64,000 nt of DNA from Rhizobium leguminosarum (GCF_001679785.1 NZ_CP016286.1:4846501-4910500); one strand, 5' to 3'. Shown: positions 50,398 through 58,087, numbered from the stretch's first letter. A program made the numbers and translations. Notes: generated from the letters alone by a model not told the origin.

Positions 50398-50419
50398 TCG
50401 GTCTTTACCGATCGGAGAT

Positions 50420-50449
50420 AAAGGGCTGGACCTCGCGTCCAGCCTTTTT
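50420..50449 (+). terminator. Rho-independent terminator after phasin gene
   Basis: GGCTGGAC (50424-50431) and GTCCAGCC (50437-50444) form a perfect 8 bp stem with a CTCGC loop, followed by TTTTT. Confidence 0.9.
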
Positions 50450-50527
50450 GTATATTGACGAGGAATGGGACTTGAATTCCTCGCCAAGTCCTCGTATGTG
50501 ACCCCCGTCGCGCCAAGCGCGATTTAT

Positions 50528-50604
50528 GCGGTTGTAGCTCAGTTGGTTAGAGCGCAGGTTTGTGGCACCTGAGGTCGGAGGTTCGAGACCCCCCAACCGT
50601 ACCA
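50528..50604 (+). tRNA. tRNA-His (anticodon GTG)
   Basis: The 77-base cloverleaf is complete with an encoded CCA end. The acceptor arm GCGGTTG pairs with CAACCGT (G1:U72 wobble), the D arm is GCTC/GAGC, and the anticodon stem CAGGT/ACCTG encloses loop TTGTGGC with GTG at positions 34-36. The T stem GGAGG/CCCCC has one A:C mismatch (51:63). There is no genomic G-1 and the discriminator is A73, the derived tRNA-His pattern of many alphaproteobacteria. Confidence 0.95.
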
Positions 50605-50697
50605 TCTCCCCACGATCAGAATGAAAACTTGGTTCCTGTCGTTTCGATGGAACCCATGTCGCAGCGGGTCGTTCTCCATGTTAACGGGAGAATATGC

Positions 50698-51135
50698 ATG
50701 TCGAAAACCCTGCTCTACGGCGCGACGAAAATCGACGAGACCAACAGCGCTTATGCGCCGGTCGAAAGCCTCGCCCAGTTCCAGTGGAAGAACCGCGTCT
50801 TTATCCTATTCGCCGACAGGGATAATTCCCGCGCCGCCCGGCAGGAAAATCAGCTGCTCGCCAACCGCTCGGCCCTCGATGAGCGTGACCTGGTGGTGCT
50901 GAAGATTTCCGGTGCCGGCGTTCGACCGATCTTCGGTGCGGCTGGCGGCCTCGACGGCGAAGCGATCCGCCGCGATCTCGAGGCGCCGGAGGTCGGCGAA
51001 TTCGCCGCTTTCCTGCTCGGCAAGGACGGCACCGTGAAGCTCAAGGCCAGCGAGCCGATTGCCGATGGCGAGCTCTTCGCCATCATCGACAGCATGCCGA
51101 TGCGTGCTGCCGAATCGCTGAAGCCGGACAAATAA
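50698..51135 (+). CDS. DUF4174-type protein
   Basis: The ATG at 50698 is chosen because GGGAG ends seven bases before it; the frame runs back into the tRNA and must be trimmed. The 145-residue product has LAQFQWKNRVFILFADRD near residue 23 and a thioredoxin-like alternation of strands and helices including FAAFLLGKDGTVKLKASEPI (about 105-124), the pattern of DUF4174. There is no CxxC, so redox activity of thioredoxin type is unlikely. Function is unknown. Confidence 0.75.
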   Translation: MSKTLLYGATKIDETNSAYAPVESLAQFQWKNRVFILFADRDNSRAARQENQLLANRSALDERDLVVLKISGAGVRPIFGAAGGLDGEAIRRDLEAPEVGEFAAFLLGKDGTVKLKASEPIADGELFAIIDSMPMRAAESLKPDK

Positions 51136-51178
51136 CCCCGAACGTCGCGTAAACGGAAATCATGAAAGGGAGGCGGTC

Positions 51179-51346
51179 ATGTCCGTGCCCAACGAACCCA
51201 TTCCAGACCAGCCGCCGATGCCCGGGCCCGGCTGGAAGCCAGAGCCTCCGATCAAGGAACCGGAGCCTGACCGGCTGCCCGACGAAGCGCCGGTTCCCAA
51301 TCCCGACGAGAACGACGAACCGGCAAAACACACTTTCGAGACTTAG
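51179..51346 (+). CDS. 55-residue proline-rich acidic protein, unknown
   Basis: An ATG at 51179 follows GGAGGCGG by a few bases, a strong ribosome site. The product starts MSVPNEPIPDQPPMPGPGW and is about one quarter Pro with many Glu/Asp; it is certainly disordered. It lacks a signal peptide. The last bases overlap the stop of the convergent LysR gene. Strong ribosome site and consistent codon use support it as a real gene. Confidence 0.6.
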   Translation: MSVPNEPIPDQPPMPGPGWKPEPPIKEPEPDRLPDEAPVPNPDENDEPAKHTFET

Positions 51347-52224
51347 AGAAAGATGTGTCGTTCGGCGCTGACGAGTTCCTGAAGAAAATCGGCGACGCTC
51401 CTGACGCGTAGCAGGTCGCGCGCGGTTTCGTGATAGGTCGTCCAATAGGCGCGCCGGATCGAAACCTCCGGCAAAATGCGCTGGAGTTCCGGATATTGCC
51501 TGGCGATATAATCATGCAGGATGCCGATGCCGGCGCCTGTTCGCACCGCCTCCGTCTGTCCGATCGCCGTCGAAATCTCGAAGCCTGCATCCCAACTCCG
51601 CATCACTGCGCCGGAAAAATTCAGGGACGCGGTGAAGATCAGGTCTTCGACATAGCCGATGCGGCGATGGGCCTTGAGCGCGTCGATATCGGCAGGTGCT
51701 CCCTGTGACGCCAGATAATTTCGCGAGGCATAAAGGCCGAGCGTGTAATCCGTCAGCTTCGAGGAAACGAGCCGCCCTTGGTCCGGTCGCTCGAGCGTGA
51801 TGGCGATATCGGCCTCGCGCTGCGAGAGCGAGAAAGAGCGCGGAACCGGCACGAGCTGGATCTTCAGTTCCGGATGGCGCTCGATCAACCTGCCCATGCG
51901 CGGCGCAAGAAAAGAAACACCGAAGCCGTCGGGCGCACCGACGCGCACAGTCCCGGCAATTGCCGTATCTGTGTGGCCGAGACTGGCCTGTGCTGCGAGC
52001 ATTTCCGTTTCCATCCGCTCTGCGGATGCCAGGAACACTTCGCCTTCGGCCGTCAGCTCGCAGCCATTCGTGCGACGGATGAAAAGCCGCGTCTTCAGCG
52101 CCTCTTCGAGCGAAGTCAGTCGGCGCGAGAGCGTGGCGTGATTGAGCCCCAGCCGCTTCGAGGCGGCAAGGATCTGCCCGGTGCGGGCGACGGCGAGGAA
52201 AATACGAACATCGTCCCAGTTCAT
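51343..52224 (-). CDS. LysR-family transcriptional regulator
   Basis: The 293-residue protein has the N-terminal helix-turn-helix (about 3-60, RIFLAVARTGQILAASKRLG, then HATLSRRLTSLEEALKTRLF) and the effector domain. Its start overlaps the stop of the upstream ABM-domain gene as ATGA, so the two form an operon divergent from mmsA. Control of that operon or of mmsA is the natural inference; an inverted motif at 52641-52689 lies between them. Confidence 0.88.
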   Translation of the reverse strand: MNWDDVRIFLAVARTGQILAASKRLGLNHATLSRRLTSLEEALKTRLFIRRTNGCELTAEGEVFLASAERMETEMLAAQASLGHTDTAIAGTVRVGAPDGFGVSFLAPRMGRLIERHPELKIQLVPVPRSFSLSQREADIAITLERPDQGRLVSSKLTDYTLGLYASRNYLASQGAPADIDALKAHRRIGYVEDLIFTASLNFSGAVMRSWDAGFEISTAIGQTEAVRTGAGIGILHDYIARQYPELQRILPEVSIRRAYWTTYHETARDLLRVRSVADFLQELVSAERHIFL

Positions 52225-52535
52225 GGCTTGGCACGCATTGCGATCGGATCGACCTCGATAAGCGTCAGCGATGTCACCATGTGCGCCGTCTGGTTCTTGT
52301 ACTTAAGGAAATGCGGTGTCCGCAGATGGGCCTCGTATGCTCCCTGGTCGGCGTAGACTTCAAGGATACGGATCCGGTTTGGGTTGTCCCTGATGGAAAC
52401 AGCGCTCAGGGAAAGCACGCCGTCTTCCAGCGCGACGGATGCTTCGATTTCTTCCGTAAGCAATATGCGATACGTTTCAAGCGGGTCCGGATCGATCTCC
52501 AGCTCCGCCATTCTGACGACGGGTTTCCGGCTCAT
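52221..52535 (-). CDS. ABM-domain (antibiotic biosynthesis monooxygenase fold) protein
   Basis: The ATG at 52535 has GGGAGGTC just upstream; the longer frame includes a tandem 15-base repeat and is not supported. The 104-residue product has the ABM dimeric alpha-beta fold pattern: an N-terminal strand MAELEIDPD, a helix, then RIRILEVYADQGAYEAHLRTPHF (about 63-85), whose Tyr..Ala..Ala-His pattern is typical. Such proteins are small quinol monooxygenases or isomerases. It is coupled to the LysR gene. Confidence 0.82.
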   Translation of the reverse strand: MSRKPVVRMAELEIDPDPLETYRILLTEEIEASVALEDGVLSLSAVSIRDNPNRIRILEVYADQGAYEAHLRTPHFLKYKNQTAHMVTSLTLIEVDPIAMRAKP

Positions 52536-52640
52536 CGGTTTGACCTCCCCCAGGGTTTGACTTGTCGGCGTTTGACTTGTTGGCGTGCCGTGCCAAGTTT
52601 GGAAGCAAACGGCAGTGCCTGATGAAACGATAGAGCTATA

Positions 52641-52689
52641 ATTTGCGCACAACGGTTGCTTATATCAGCGCATTGATTTGTGCAAATTG
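52641..52689. promoter_or_regulatory. Inverted motif in the LysR-operon/mmsA divergent region
   Basis: AATTTGCGCACAA (52641-52653) and TTTGTGCAAATT (52678-52689) are inverted copies of one element in the 194-base region between the ABM-gene start and mmsA. The arrangement suits binding by the adjacent LysR regulator. Confidence 0.5.
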
Positions 52690-52729
52690 AAGTGCGATTG
52701 TCGGCCATCCAAAAACAGGAGGAACACCC

Positions 52730-54226
52730 ATGCGTGAGATCGGTCATTTCATCGGCGGCAAGCAGGTTGCCGGCACCAGCGGCCGCGTAAGCAACGTCTA
52801 CAATCCGGCAACCGGCGAAGTGCAGGCGACGGTCGCACTCGCAAGCGTCGAGGAACTGCGCGCCGCTGTCGAAAATGCCAAGGCTGCGCAGCCGAAATGG
52901 GCTGCCACCAATCCGCAGCGCCGCGCCCGCGTCTTCTTCAAGTTCGTCGAACTCCTGAACAAGCACATGGACGAGCTTGCCGAAATCCTCTCCAAGGAGC
53001 ATGGCAAGACGATCGAGGATGCCAAGGGCGACGTCATCCGCGGCCTCGAAGTCTGCGAATTCGTCTGCGGCATTCCCCATCTCGCCAAGGGCGAGTTCAC
53101 CGAAGGCGCCGGGCCGGCGATCGACATGTATTCGATCCGCCAGCCGGTCGGCATCGGCGCCGGCATTACGCCCTTCAATTTCCCGGGCATGATCCCGATG
53201 TGGATGTTTGCGCCGGCGATCGCCTGCGGCAACGCCTTTATCCTCAAGCCCTCCGAGCGCGATCCCTCCCTGCCGATCCGTCTCGCCGAACTGATGATCG
53301 AAGCCGGCCTGCCCGCCGGCATCCTCAACGTCGTCAATGGCGACAAGGGTGCCGTCGACGCGATCCTCACCGATCCCGATATCGGCGCCGTCTCCTTCGT
53401 CGGCTCTACGCCGATTGCCCGCTACGTCTATGGCACGGCGGCGATGAACGGCAAACGCGCCCAATGCTTCGGCGGCGCCAAGAACCATATGATCATCATG
53501 CCGGATGCAGACCTGGATCAGGCCGTCAACGCGCTGATGGGCGCAGGCTACGGTTCGGCCGGCGAGCGCTGCATGGCGATCTCGGTTGCCGTTCCGGTCG
53601 GCGAAGAGACCGCCAACCGCCTGGTCGAGAAGCTGACGCCGAAGATCGAATCCCTGCGCATCGGCCCCTATACCGACGACAAGGCCGATATGGGCCCGCT
53701 CGTCACCAAGGAAGCCTATACCCGTGTTCGCGGGTTGATCGACCGCGGCATCGAGGAAGGCGCCAAGCTCATCGTCGACGGCCGCGATTTCAAACTCCAG
53801 GGCTATGAAGACGGCTACTTCGTCGGCGGTTGCCTGTTCGATCATGTCACGCCGGAGATGGATATCTACAAGACCGAGATCTTCGGGCCTGTTCTCTCCG
53901 TCGTTCGTGCCCAGAACTATGAGGAGGCGCTGTCTCTGCCGATGAAGCACGAATATGGCAACGGCGTCGCCATCTACACCCGTGACGGCGATGCCGCCCG
54001 CGATTTCGCCTCGCGCATCAACATCGGCATGATCGGCATCAACGTTCCGATCCCGGTTCCGCTCGCCTACCACTCCTTCGGCGGCTGGAAGGCATCGAGT
54101 TTCGGCGACCTCAACCAGCATGGCACGGATTCGATCAAGTTCTGGACGAAGACCAAGACCGTCACCGCCCGCTGGCCCTCGGGCATCAAGAGCGGCGCCG
54201 AATTCGTCATGCCGACGATGAAGTGA
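52730..54226 (+). CDS. mmsA: CoA-acylating methylmalonate-semialdehyde dehydrogenase
   Basis: MmsA oxidises methylmalonate semialdehyde to propionyl-CoA, and malonate semialdehyde to acetyl-CoA, with NAD and CoA in valine and inositol breakdown. The 498-residue product has an ALDH fold, the CoA-dependent subfamily segment PFNFPGMIPMWMFAPAIACGN (about 147-167) and catalytic Cys281 in [19 protein letters not shown] precedes the start. It is a single gene with its own terminator; no iol genes adjoin it. Confidence 0.95.
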   Translation: MREIGHFIGGKQVAGTSGRVSNVYNPATGEVQATVALASVEELRAAVENAKAAQPKWAATNPQRRARVFFKFVELLNKHMDELAEILSKEHGKTIEDAKGDVIRGLEVCEFVCGIPHLAKGEFTEGAGPAIDMYSIRQPVGIGAGITPFNFPGMIPMWMFAPAIACGNAFILKPSERDPSLPIRLAELMIEAGLPAGILNVVNGDKGAVDAILTDPDIGAVSFVGSTPIARYVYGTAAMNGKRAQCFGGAKNHMIIMPDADLDQAVNALMGAGYGSAGERCMAISVAVPVGEETANRLVEKLTPKIESLRIGPYTDDKADMGPLVTKEAYTRVRGLIDRGIEEGAKLIVDGRDFKLQGYEDGYFVGGCLFDHVTPEMDIYKTEIFGPVLSVVRAQNYEEALSLPMKHEYGNGVAIYTRDGDAARDFASRINIGMIGINVPIPVPLAYHSFGGWKASSFGDLNQHGTDSIKFWTKTKTVTARWPSGIKSGAEFVMPTMK

Positions 54227-54255
54227 TCTTCACGACAGTCCAATCTGCAATCTGT

Positions 54256-54287
54256 AATTCGGGGGCCTTTTGGCTCCCGAATTTTTC
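54256..54287 (+). terminator. Rho-independent terminator after mmsA
   Basis: AATTCGGGGGCC (54256-54267) and GGCTCCCGAATT (54272-54283) form a 12 bp stem with one G-T wobble and a TTTT loop, followed by TTT. Confidence 0.85.
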
Positions 54288-54300
54288 CTCGTGATGGTGA

Positions 54301-54450
54301 TTGCCGGCGATATCGGCCCAGCGTCGAGGATGTCCCGAGACAAGGGCGCGGTCTGCTCACCATCTGCTTTTCCCCAGTGCCGAGGTCAAACTGGTGCGCA
54401 AAGGCACGCCCGAGCGCAAGCAGGCGATCCTCGATGACTCGAGATCCTGA
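54301..54450 (+). other. Possible gene remnant in the mmsA-rirA gap
   Basis: A 49-codon frame from a TTG to TGA 54450 has coding-like sequence only in its last 25 codons (FPSAEVKLVRKGTPERKQA and a short tail). No ribosome site or ATG is seen. It may be the 3' end of a decayed gene. The remainder of the 343-base gap holds the mmsA terminator and the rirA promoter. Confidence 0.25.
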
Positions 54451-54486
54451 GGCGGGATTGACGTCGCGGCAAATGGCCTCATAAGC

Positions 54487-54501
54487 TGAATGCGAATTTC
54501 A
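54487..54501 (+). promoter_or_regulatory. Candidate IRO box 1 (TGA-N9-TCA)
   Basis: TGAATGCGAATTTCA matches the TGA-N9-TCA iron-responsive operator form described for RirA. It lies just upstream of the candidate -35 of rirA. Confidence 0.5.
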
Positions 54502-54511
54502 TATTTTGGAA

Positions 54512-54539
54512 TTGTTCAAAACTAGCAAACCGCCTATAT
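54512..54539 (+). promoter_or_regulatory. Candidate rirA promoter
   Basis: TTGTTC (54512-54517) and CTATAT (54534-54539) are separated by 16 bases. CTATAT is the usual -10 form in rhizobia. The start codon is 30 bases downstream. Confidence 0.55.
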
Positions 54540-54544
54540 AGGTC

Positions 54545-54559
54545 TGAACAGACGAGTCA
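54545..54559 (+). promoter_or_regulatory. Candidate IRO box 2 (TGA-N9-TCA)
   Basis: TGAACAGACGAGTCA is a second TGA-N9-TCA, immediately downstream of the -10 and touching the AGGAG ribosome site. Binding here would block transcription. Confidence 0.45.
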
Positions 54560-54569
54560 GGAGAATGGC

Positions 54570-55052
54570 ATGCGGTTGACGAAGCAGACCAACTATGCGG
54601 TTCGCATGTTGATGTATTGTGCTGCCAACGACGGGCACTTGAGCCGGATTCCGGAAATCGCCAGGGCCTATGGCGTTTCCGAGCTCTTTCTTTTCAAGAT
54701 CCTCCAGCCGCTCAACAAGGCGGGCCTGGTCGAAACGGTGCGCGGTCGCAACGGCGGCGTGCGCTTGGGCAAACCGGCCGCCGACATTAGTCTTTTCGAC
54801 GTCGTTCGGGTGACGGAAGACAACTTCGCCATGGCCGAATGCTTCGAGGACGACGGTGAGGTCGAATGCCCGCTGGTCGATAGCTGCGGTTTGAATTCGG
54901 CGCTGCGCAAGGCGCTTAACGCCTTCTTCGCCGTGCTTGCGGAATACTCCATTGACGACCTCGTCAAGGCGCGTCCGCAGATCAATTTCCTTCTCGGAAT
55001 CACCGGCGAGCCGGCCTATCGCAAACCCGCGATCGTTGCCCCCGCCGCCTGA
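54570..55052 (+). CDS. rirA: RirA, Rrf2-family iron-sulfur global iron regulator
   Basis: RirA represses iron uptake genes under iron sufficiency through an Fe-S cluster. The 160-residue product has the Rrf2 winged helix (about 1-65: LTKQTNYAVRMLMYCAAN, then SELFLFKILQPLNKAGLVE) and three cysteines expected to ligate the cluster, here C91, C100 and C106. Similarity to rhizobial RirA is very close from memory. AGGAG precedes the ATG. It sits upstream of dppABCDF, an arrangement I recall from R. leguminosarum. Confidence 0.93.
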   Translation: MRLTKQTNYAVRMLMYCAANDGHLSRIPEIARAYGVSELFLFKILQPLNKAGLVETVRGRNGGVRLGKPAADISLFDVVRVTEDNFAMAECFEDDGEVECPLVDSCGLNSALRKALNAFFAVLAEYSIDDLVKARPQINFLLGITGEPAYRKPAIVAPAA

Positions 55053-55076
55053 TCAAAAGACCAGGATGAACTTCTG

Positions 55077-55110
55077 AACCGCGGTTGCCCCAGCAACCGC
55101 GGTTTTTGTT
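55077..55110 (+). terminator. Rho-independent terminator after rirA
   Basis: AACCGCGGTTGC (55077-55088) and GCAACCGCGGTT (55093-55104) form a perfect 12 bp stem with a CCCA loop, followed by TTTGTTTTT. It separates rirA from the dpp operon. Confidence 0.92.
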
Positions 55111-55251
55111 TTTGCGGGCATCTCCCATAGCCTCCGGAACGGGGAAATGCCGGCTGCGTGTCGCGATTGGCGCGGTTTTATACCAAATGCGACAAATTTT
55201 CGGTCTTTTTTGTGCGAATATTTCCGAATGAGGCTGATTTTTGACGGAAAA

Positions 55252-55281
55252 TTTCTAAAATTGTCCAGCTGGAAAAATTTT
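55252..55281 (+). promoter_or_regulatory. AT-rich leader with TCCAGCTGGA palindrome before dppA
   Basis: The 338-base gap between rirA and dppA is unusually A/T-rich from about 55190 to 55330. It contains the palindrome TCCAGCTGGA (55264-55273) flanked by AAAATT and AAATTTT, and TTCTAAA (55253-55259), which resembles half of an Irr-type iron-control element. TTTCCG/CGGAAA arms lie at 55221-55250. No gene is seen. Confidence 0.35.
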
Positions 55282-55390
55282 CTGCGTAGCCCGTTGCTTT
55301 CAGTAAATAAATATCGTTCCATCGAGCGTCGACCGAGATGGCAATCTACGGTCTCCAAACATCAAAAAAGAACAACCGGGAAACAATATT

Positions 55391-56986
55391 ATGAAAAAGA
55401 TCTCTGTCCTGCTGGCAGCGACGGCCTTGATTTCCGTCATGGCGACGTCGGCCTGGTCCAAGACCCTTGTTTATTGCTCCGAGGGCTCGCCGGAAGGCTT
55501 CGACCCCAGCCTCTATACGGCAGGCACGACCTTCGACGCGTCGTCGCGCACGGTCTATAGCCGCCTCGTCGAATTCAAGCATGGCGGGACCGAGATCGAG
55601 CCGGGCCTGGCTGACAGCTGGAGCGTTTCGGCCGACGGCAAGGAGTATACCTTCAAGCTGCATCCGGGCGTCAAGTACCAGACCACCGACTTCTTCACGC
55701 CGACGCGCGACTTCAACGCCGACGACGTCATCTTCTCGTTCGAGCGCCAGCTCAAGGCTGACAATCCGTGGAACAAGTATGTCGAGGGCGGTTCCTACGA
55801 ATACGCCGCCGGCATGGGCTTCCCGGAGTTGATCAAGTCGATCGAGAAGGTCGATGACCTCACCGTCAAGTTCACGCTCAACCATCCCGAAGCGCCGTTC
55901 CTCGCCGACCTGGCCATGGACTTCGCCTCGATCGTCTCCAAGGAATATGCCGACAAGCTCGCCGCCGACGGCAAGATGGCGCAGCTCAACCAGCAGCCGC
56001 TCGGCACCGGCCCGTTCACCTTCGTCGCCTACCAGCCGGATGCCGTTATCCGCTACAAGGCGAACGAAACCTATTTCAAGGGCAAGGAAAAGATCGACGA
56101 TCTGGTTTTCGCGATCACCTCTGATGCTGCCGTCCGCGCGCAGAAGCTGAAGGCCGGCGAATGCCACCTCATTCCTTATCCGAATGCGGCCGACGTCGCC
56201 GAACTCAAGAAGGACGAAAACCTGACCGTGCTCGAGCAGGCCGGCCTGAACGTTTCGTATCTCGCTTACAACACCTTGATTGCTCCCTTCGACAAGGCCG
56301 AAGTCCGCAAGGCGCTGAACATGGCGATCAACAAGCAGGCGATCGTCGACGCGGTCTTCCAGGGTGCAGCGGCCGTTGCCAAGAACCCGATCCCGCCGAC
56401 AATGTGGTCCTATAACGATGCCGTCGTAGACGACAAGTACGATCCCGATGCGTCGAAGAAGATGCTGGCAGATGCCGGCGTCAAGGACCTTAAGATGAAG
56501 ATCTGGGCGATGCCGGTTTCGCGTCCGTACATGTTGAACGCGCGCCGCGCCGCAGAATTGATGCAGGCCGACTTGGCCAAGGTCGGCGTCGGTGCGGAAA
56601 TCGTCACCCATGAATGGGCCGAATATCTGAAGCTCTCGTCCGACAAGAATCGCGACGGTGCCGTCATCCTCGGCTGGACCGGCGACAATGGCGACCCTGA
56701 CAACTTCATGGATACGTTGCTTGGCTGCGACGCTGTCGGCGGCAACAACCGCGCTCAGTGGTGCAACAAGGAATTCGACGATCTGATGACGAAGGCCAAG
56801 CAGACGGCCGACGTCGCCGAGCGCACGAAAGCCTATGAACAGGCTCAGCTGATCTTCAAGAAGGAAGCTCCCTGGAATACGATTAACCACTCATTGGTCT
56901 TCGTTCCGATGAGCAAGAAGGTCTCGGGCTTCTTCATGGACCCGCTCGGAATTCACCGCTTCGACGGTGTGGACATTTCCGAATAA
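55391..56986 (+). CDS. dppA: Dipeptide / 5-aminolevulinate ABC transporter binding protein
   Basis: DppA is the periplasmic receptor for dipeptides; in rhizobia the Dpp system also takes up 5-aminolevulinate and heme-related compounds. The 531-residue protein has a signal peptide (cleavage near Ser-23) and an SBP_bac_5 domain with TLVYCSEGSPEGFDPSLYT at the mature start and NADDVIFSFERQL near residue 115. Proximity to rirA fits a link to heme or iron supply, though peptide uptake is equally possible. A perfect hairpin follows the stop. Confidence 0.93.
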   Translation: MKKISVLLAATALISVMATSAWSKTLVYCSEGSPEGFDPSLYTAGTTFDASSRTVYSRLVEFKHGGTEIEPGLADSWSVSADGKEYTFKLHPGVKYQTTDFFTPTRDFNADDVIFSFERQLKADNPWNKYVEGGSYEYAAGMGFPELIKSIEKVDDLTVKFTLNHPEAPFLADLAMDFASIVSKEYADKLAADGKMAQLNQQPLGTGPFTFVAYQPDAVIRYKANETYFKGKEKIDDLVFAITSDAAVRAQKLKAGECHLIPYPNAADVAELKKDENLTVLEQAGLNVSYLAYNTLIAPFDKAEVRKALNMAINKQAIVDAVFQGAAAVAKNPIPPTMWSYNDAVVDDKYDPDASKKMLADAGVKDLKMKIWAMPVSRPYMLNARRAAELMQADLAKVGVGAEIVTHEWAEYLKLSSDKNRDGAVILGWTGDNGDPDNFMDTLLGCDAVGGNNRAQWCNKEFDDLMTKAKQTADVAERTKAYEQAQLIFKKEAPWNTINHSLVFVPMSKKVSGFFMDPLGIHRFDGVDISE

Positions 56987-57025
56987 TAAAAAATCTGTAA
57001 ACTGCCCGGTCAACGCCGGGTGCGG

Positions 57026-57053
57026 CCGGCGGTCAGGTTCCCCTGACCGCCGG
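57026..57053 (+). terminator. Intercistronic hairpin between dppA and dppB
   Basis: CCGGCGGTCAGG (57026-57037) and CCTGACCGCCGG (57042-57053) are a perfect 12 bp stem with a TTCC loop and no T tract, 20 bases before dppB. The position matches the aglE and potF hairpins. Confidence 0.7.
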
Positions 57054-57073
57054 AAACTATTGGAAAACCTGCT

Positions 57074-58078
57074 ATGTTGCGTTTTTTCATCGGCCGCCTC
57101 GCGGTGCTGATCCCGACATTCCTTGGCGTTTCGCTGATAGCCTTCTCGTTCATCCGCATGATCCCCGGCGACCCCGTCATGCTTTTGTCGGGTGAACGTG
57201 TGATGGCGCCGGAACGTCACGCCCAGATCATGCACGATCTCGGTTTCGACCGGCCCATATATGTGCAGTATTTCGATTATCTCGGAAAAGTGCTGCAAGG
57301 CGATCTCGGCACCTCGATCGTCACCAAACGGCCCGTTCTCGGCGAGTTCTTCACATTGTTCCCGGCAACACTGGAGCTTTCGCTCTGTGCCATCATTATC
57401 GCCGTCTGTCTTGGCGTGCCCGCCGGCGTCTTTGCGGCCGTCAAGCGAGGCACGTGGTTCGATCAGAGCGTGATGGGTGTTGCCCTCATCGGTTATTCCA
57501 TGCCGATTTTCTGGTGGGGTCTGCTGCTCATCATCTTCTTCTCCGGCTATCTCGGCTGGACGCCGGTTTCCGGCCGCATCTCGCTGATGTATTTCTTCAA
57601 GCCGGTCACCGGATTCATGCTCGTCGACAGCCTGCTGTCGGGCCAGAAGGGAGCCTTCGCCTCGGCCGTCAGCTACCTCATTCTGCCGACCATCGTGCTG
57701 GCAACCATCCCGCTCGCCGTCATCGCGCGCCAGACGCGCTCAGCGATGCTCGAAGTGTTGGGTGAGGACTATGTCCGCACCGCGCGCTCGAAAGGTTTGA
57801 AGCCGTTGCGTGTCGTCGGCGTGCACGCGCTGCGAAATGCCATGATCCCTGTCATCACCACGATCGGTCTGCAGATCGGCGTTCTTCTTGCCGGCGCCAT
57901 CCTCACCGAGACGATCTTCTCCTGGCCGGGTATCGGCAAATGGATGGTCGATTCGGTCTTCAAGCGCGATTACGCCGTGGTCCAGGGCGGCCTTTTGCTG
58001 ATCGCCGGCGTCATCATGCTGGTCAATCTGATTGTTGATGTTCTCTACGGCTTCATCAATCCGCGCATTCGTCATTAG
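57074..58078 (+). CDS. dppB: Dipeptide ABC transporter permease
   Basis: The 334-residue permease has six hydrophobic segments, the N-terminal LIPTFLGVSLIAFSFIRMIPGDP typical of DppB/OppB and an EAA-type loop (VRTARSKGLKPLRVVGVHALRNAMIP, about 234-259). Nine bases separate it from dppC. Confidence 0.94.
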   Translation: MLRFFIGRLAVLIPTFLGVSLIAFSFIRMIPGDPVMLLSGERVMAPERHAQIMHDLGFDRPIYVQYFDYLGKVLQGDLGTSIVTKRPVLGEFFTLFPATLELSLCAIIIAVCLGVPAGVFAAVKRGTWFDQSVMGVALIGYSMPIFWWGLLLIIFFSGYLGWTPVSGRISLMYFFKPVTGFMLVDSLLSGQKGAFASAVSYLILPTIVLATIPLAVIARQTRSAMLEVLGEDYVRTARSKGLKPLRVVGVHALRNAMIPVITTIGLQIGVLLAGAILTETIFSWPGIGKWMVDSVFKRDYAVVQGGLLLIAGVIMLVNLIVDVLYGFINPRIRH

Positions 58079-58087
58079 GAGCGGCCC

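Noticed and set aside
50560..50697. Upstream extension of the DUF4174 protein
   Set aside because: It begins inside the tRNA-His gene; a GGGAG site precedes the ATG at 50698.
52536..52652. N-terminal extension of the ABM protein with Thr/Ser/Gln repeats
   Set aside because: It depends on a tandem 15-base repeat in the leader; GGGAGGTC precedes the inner ATG.
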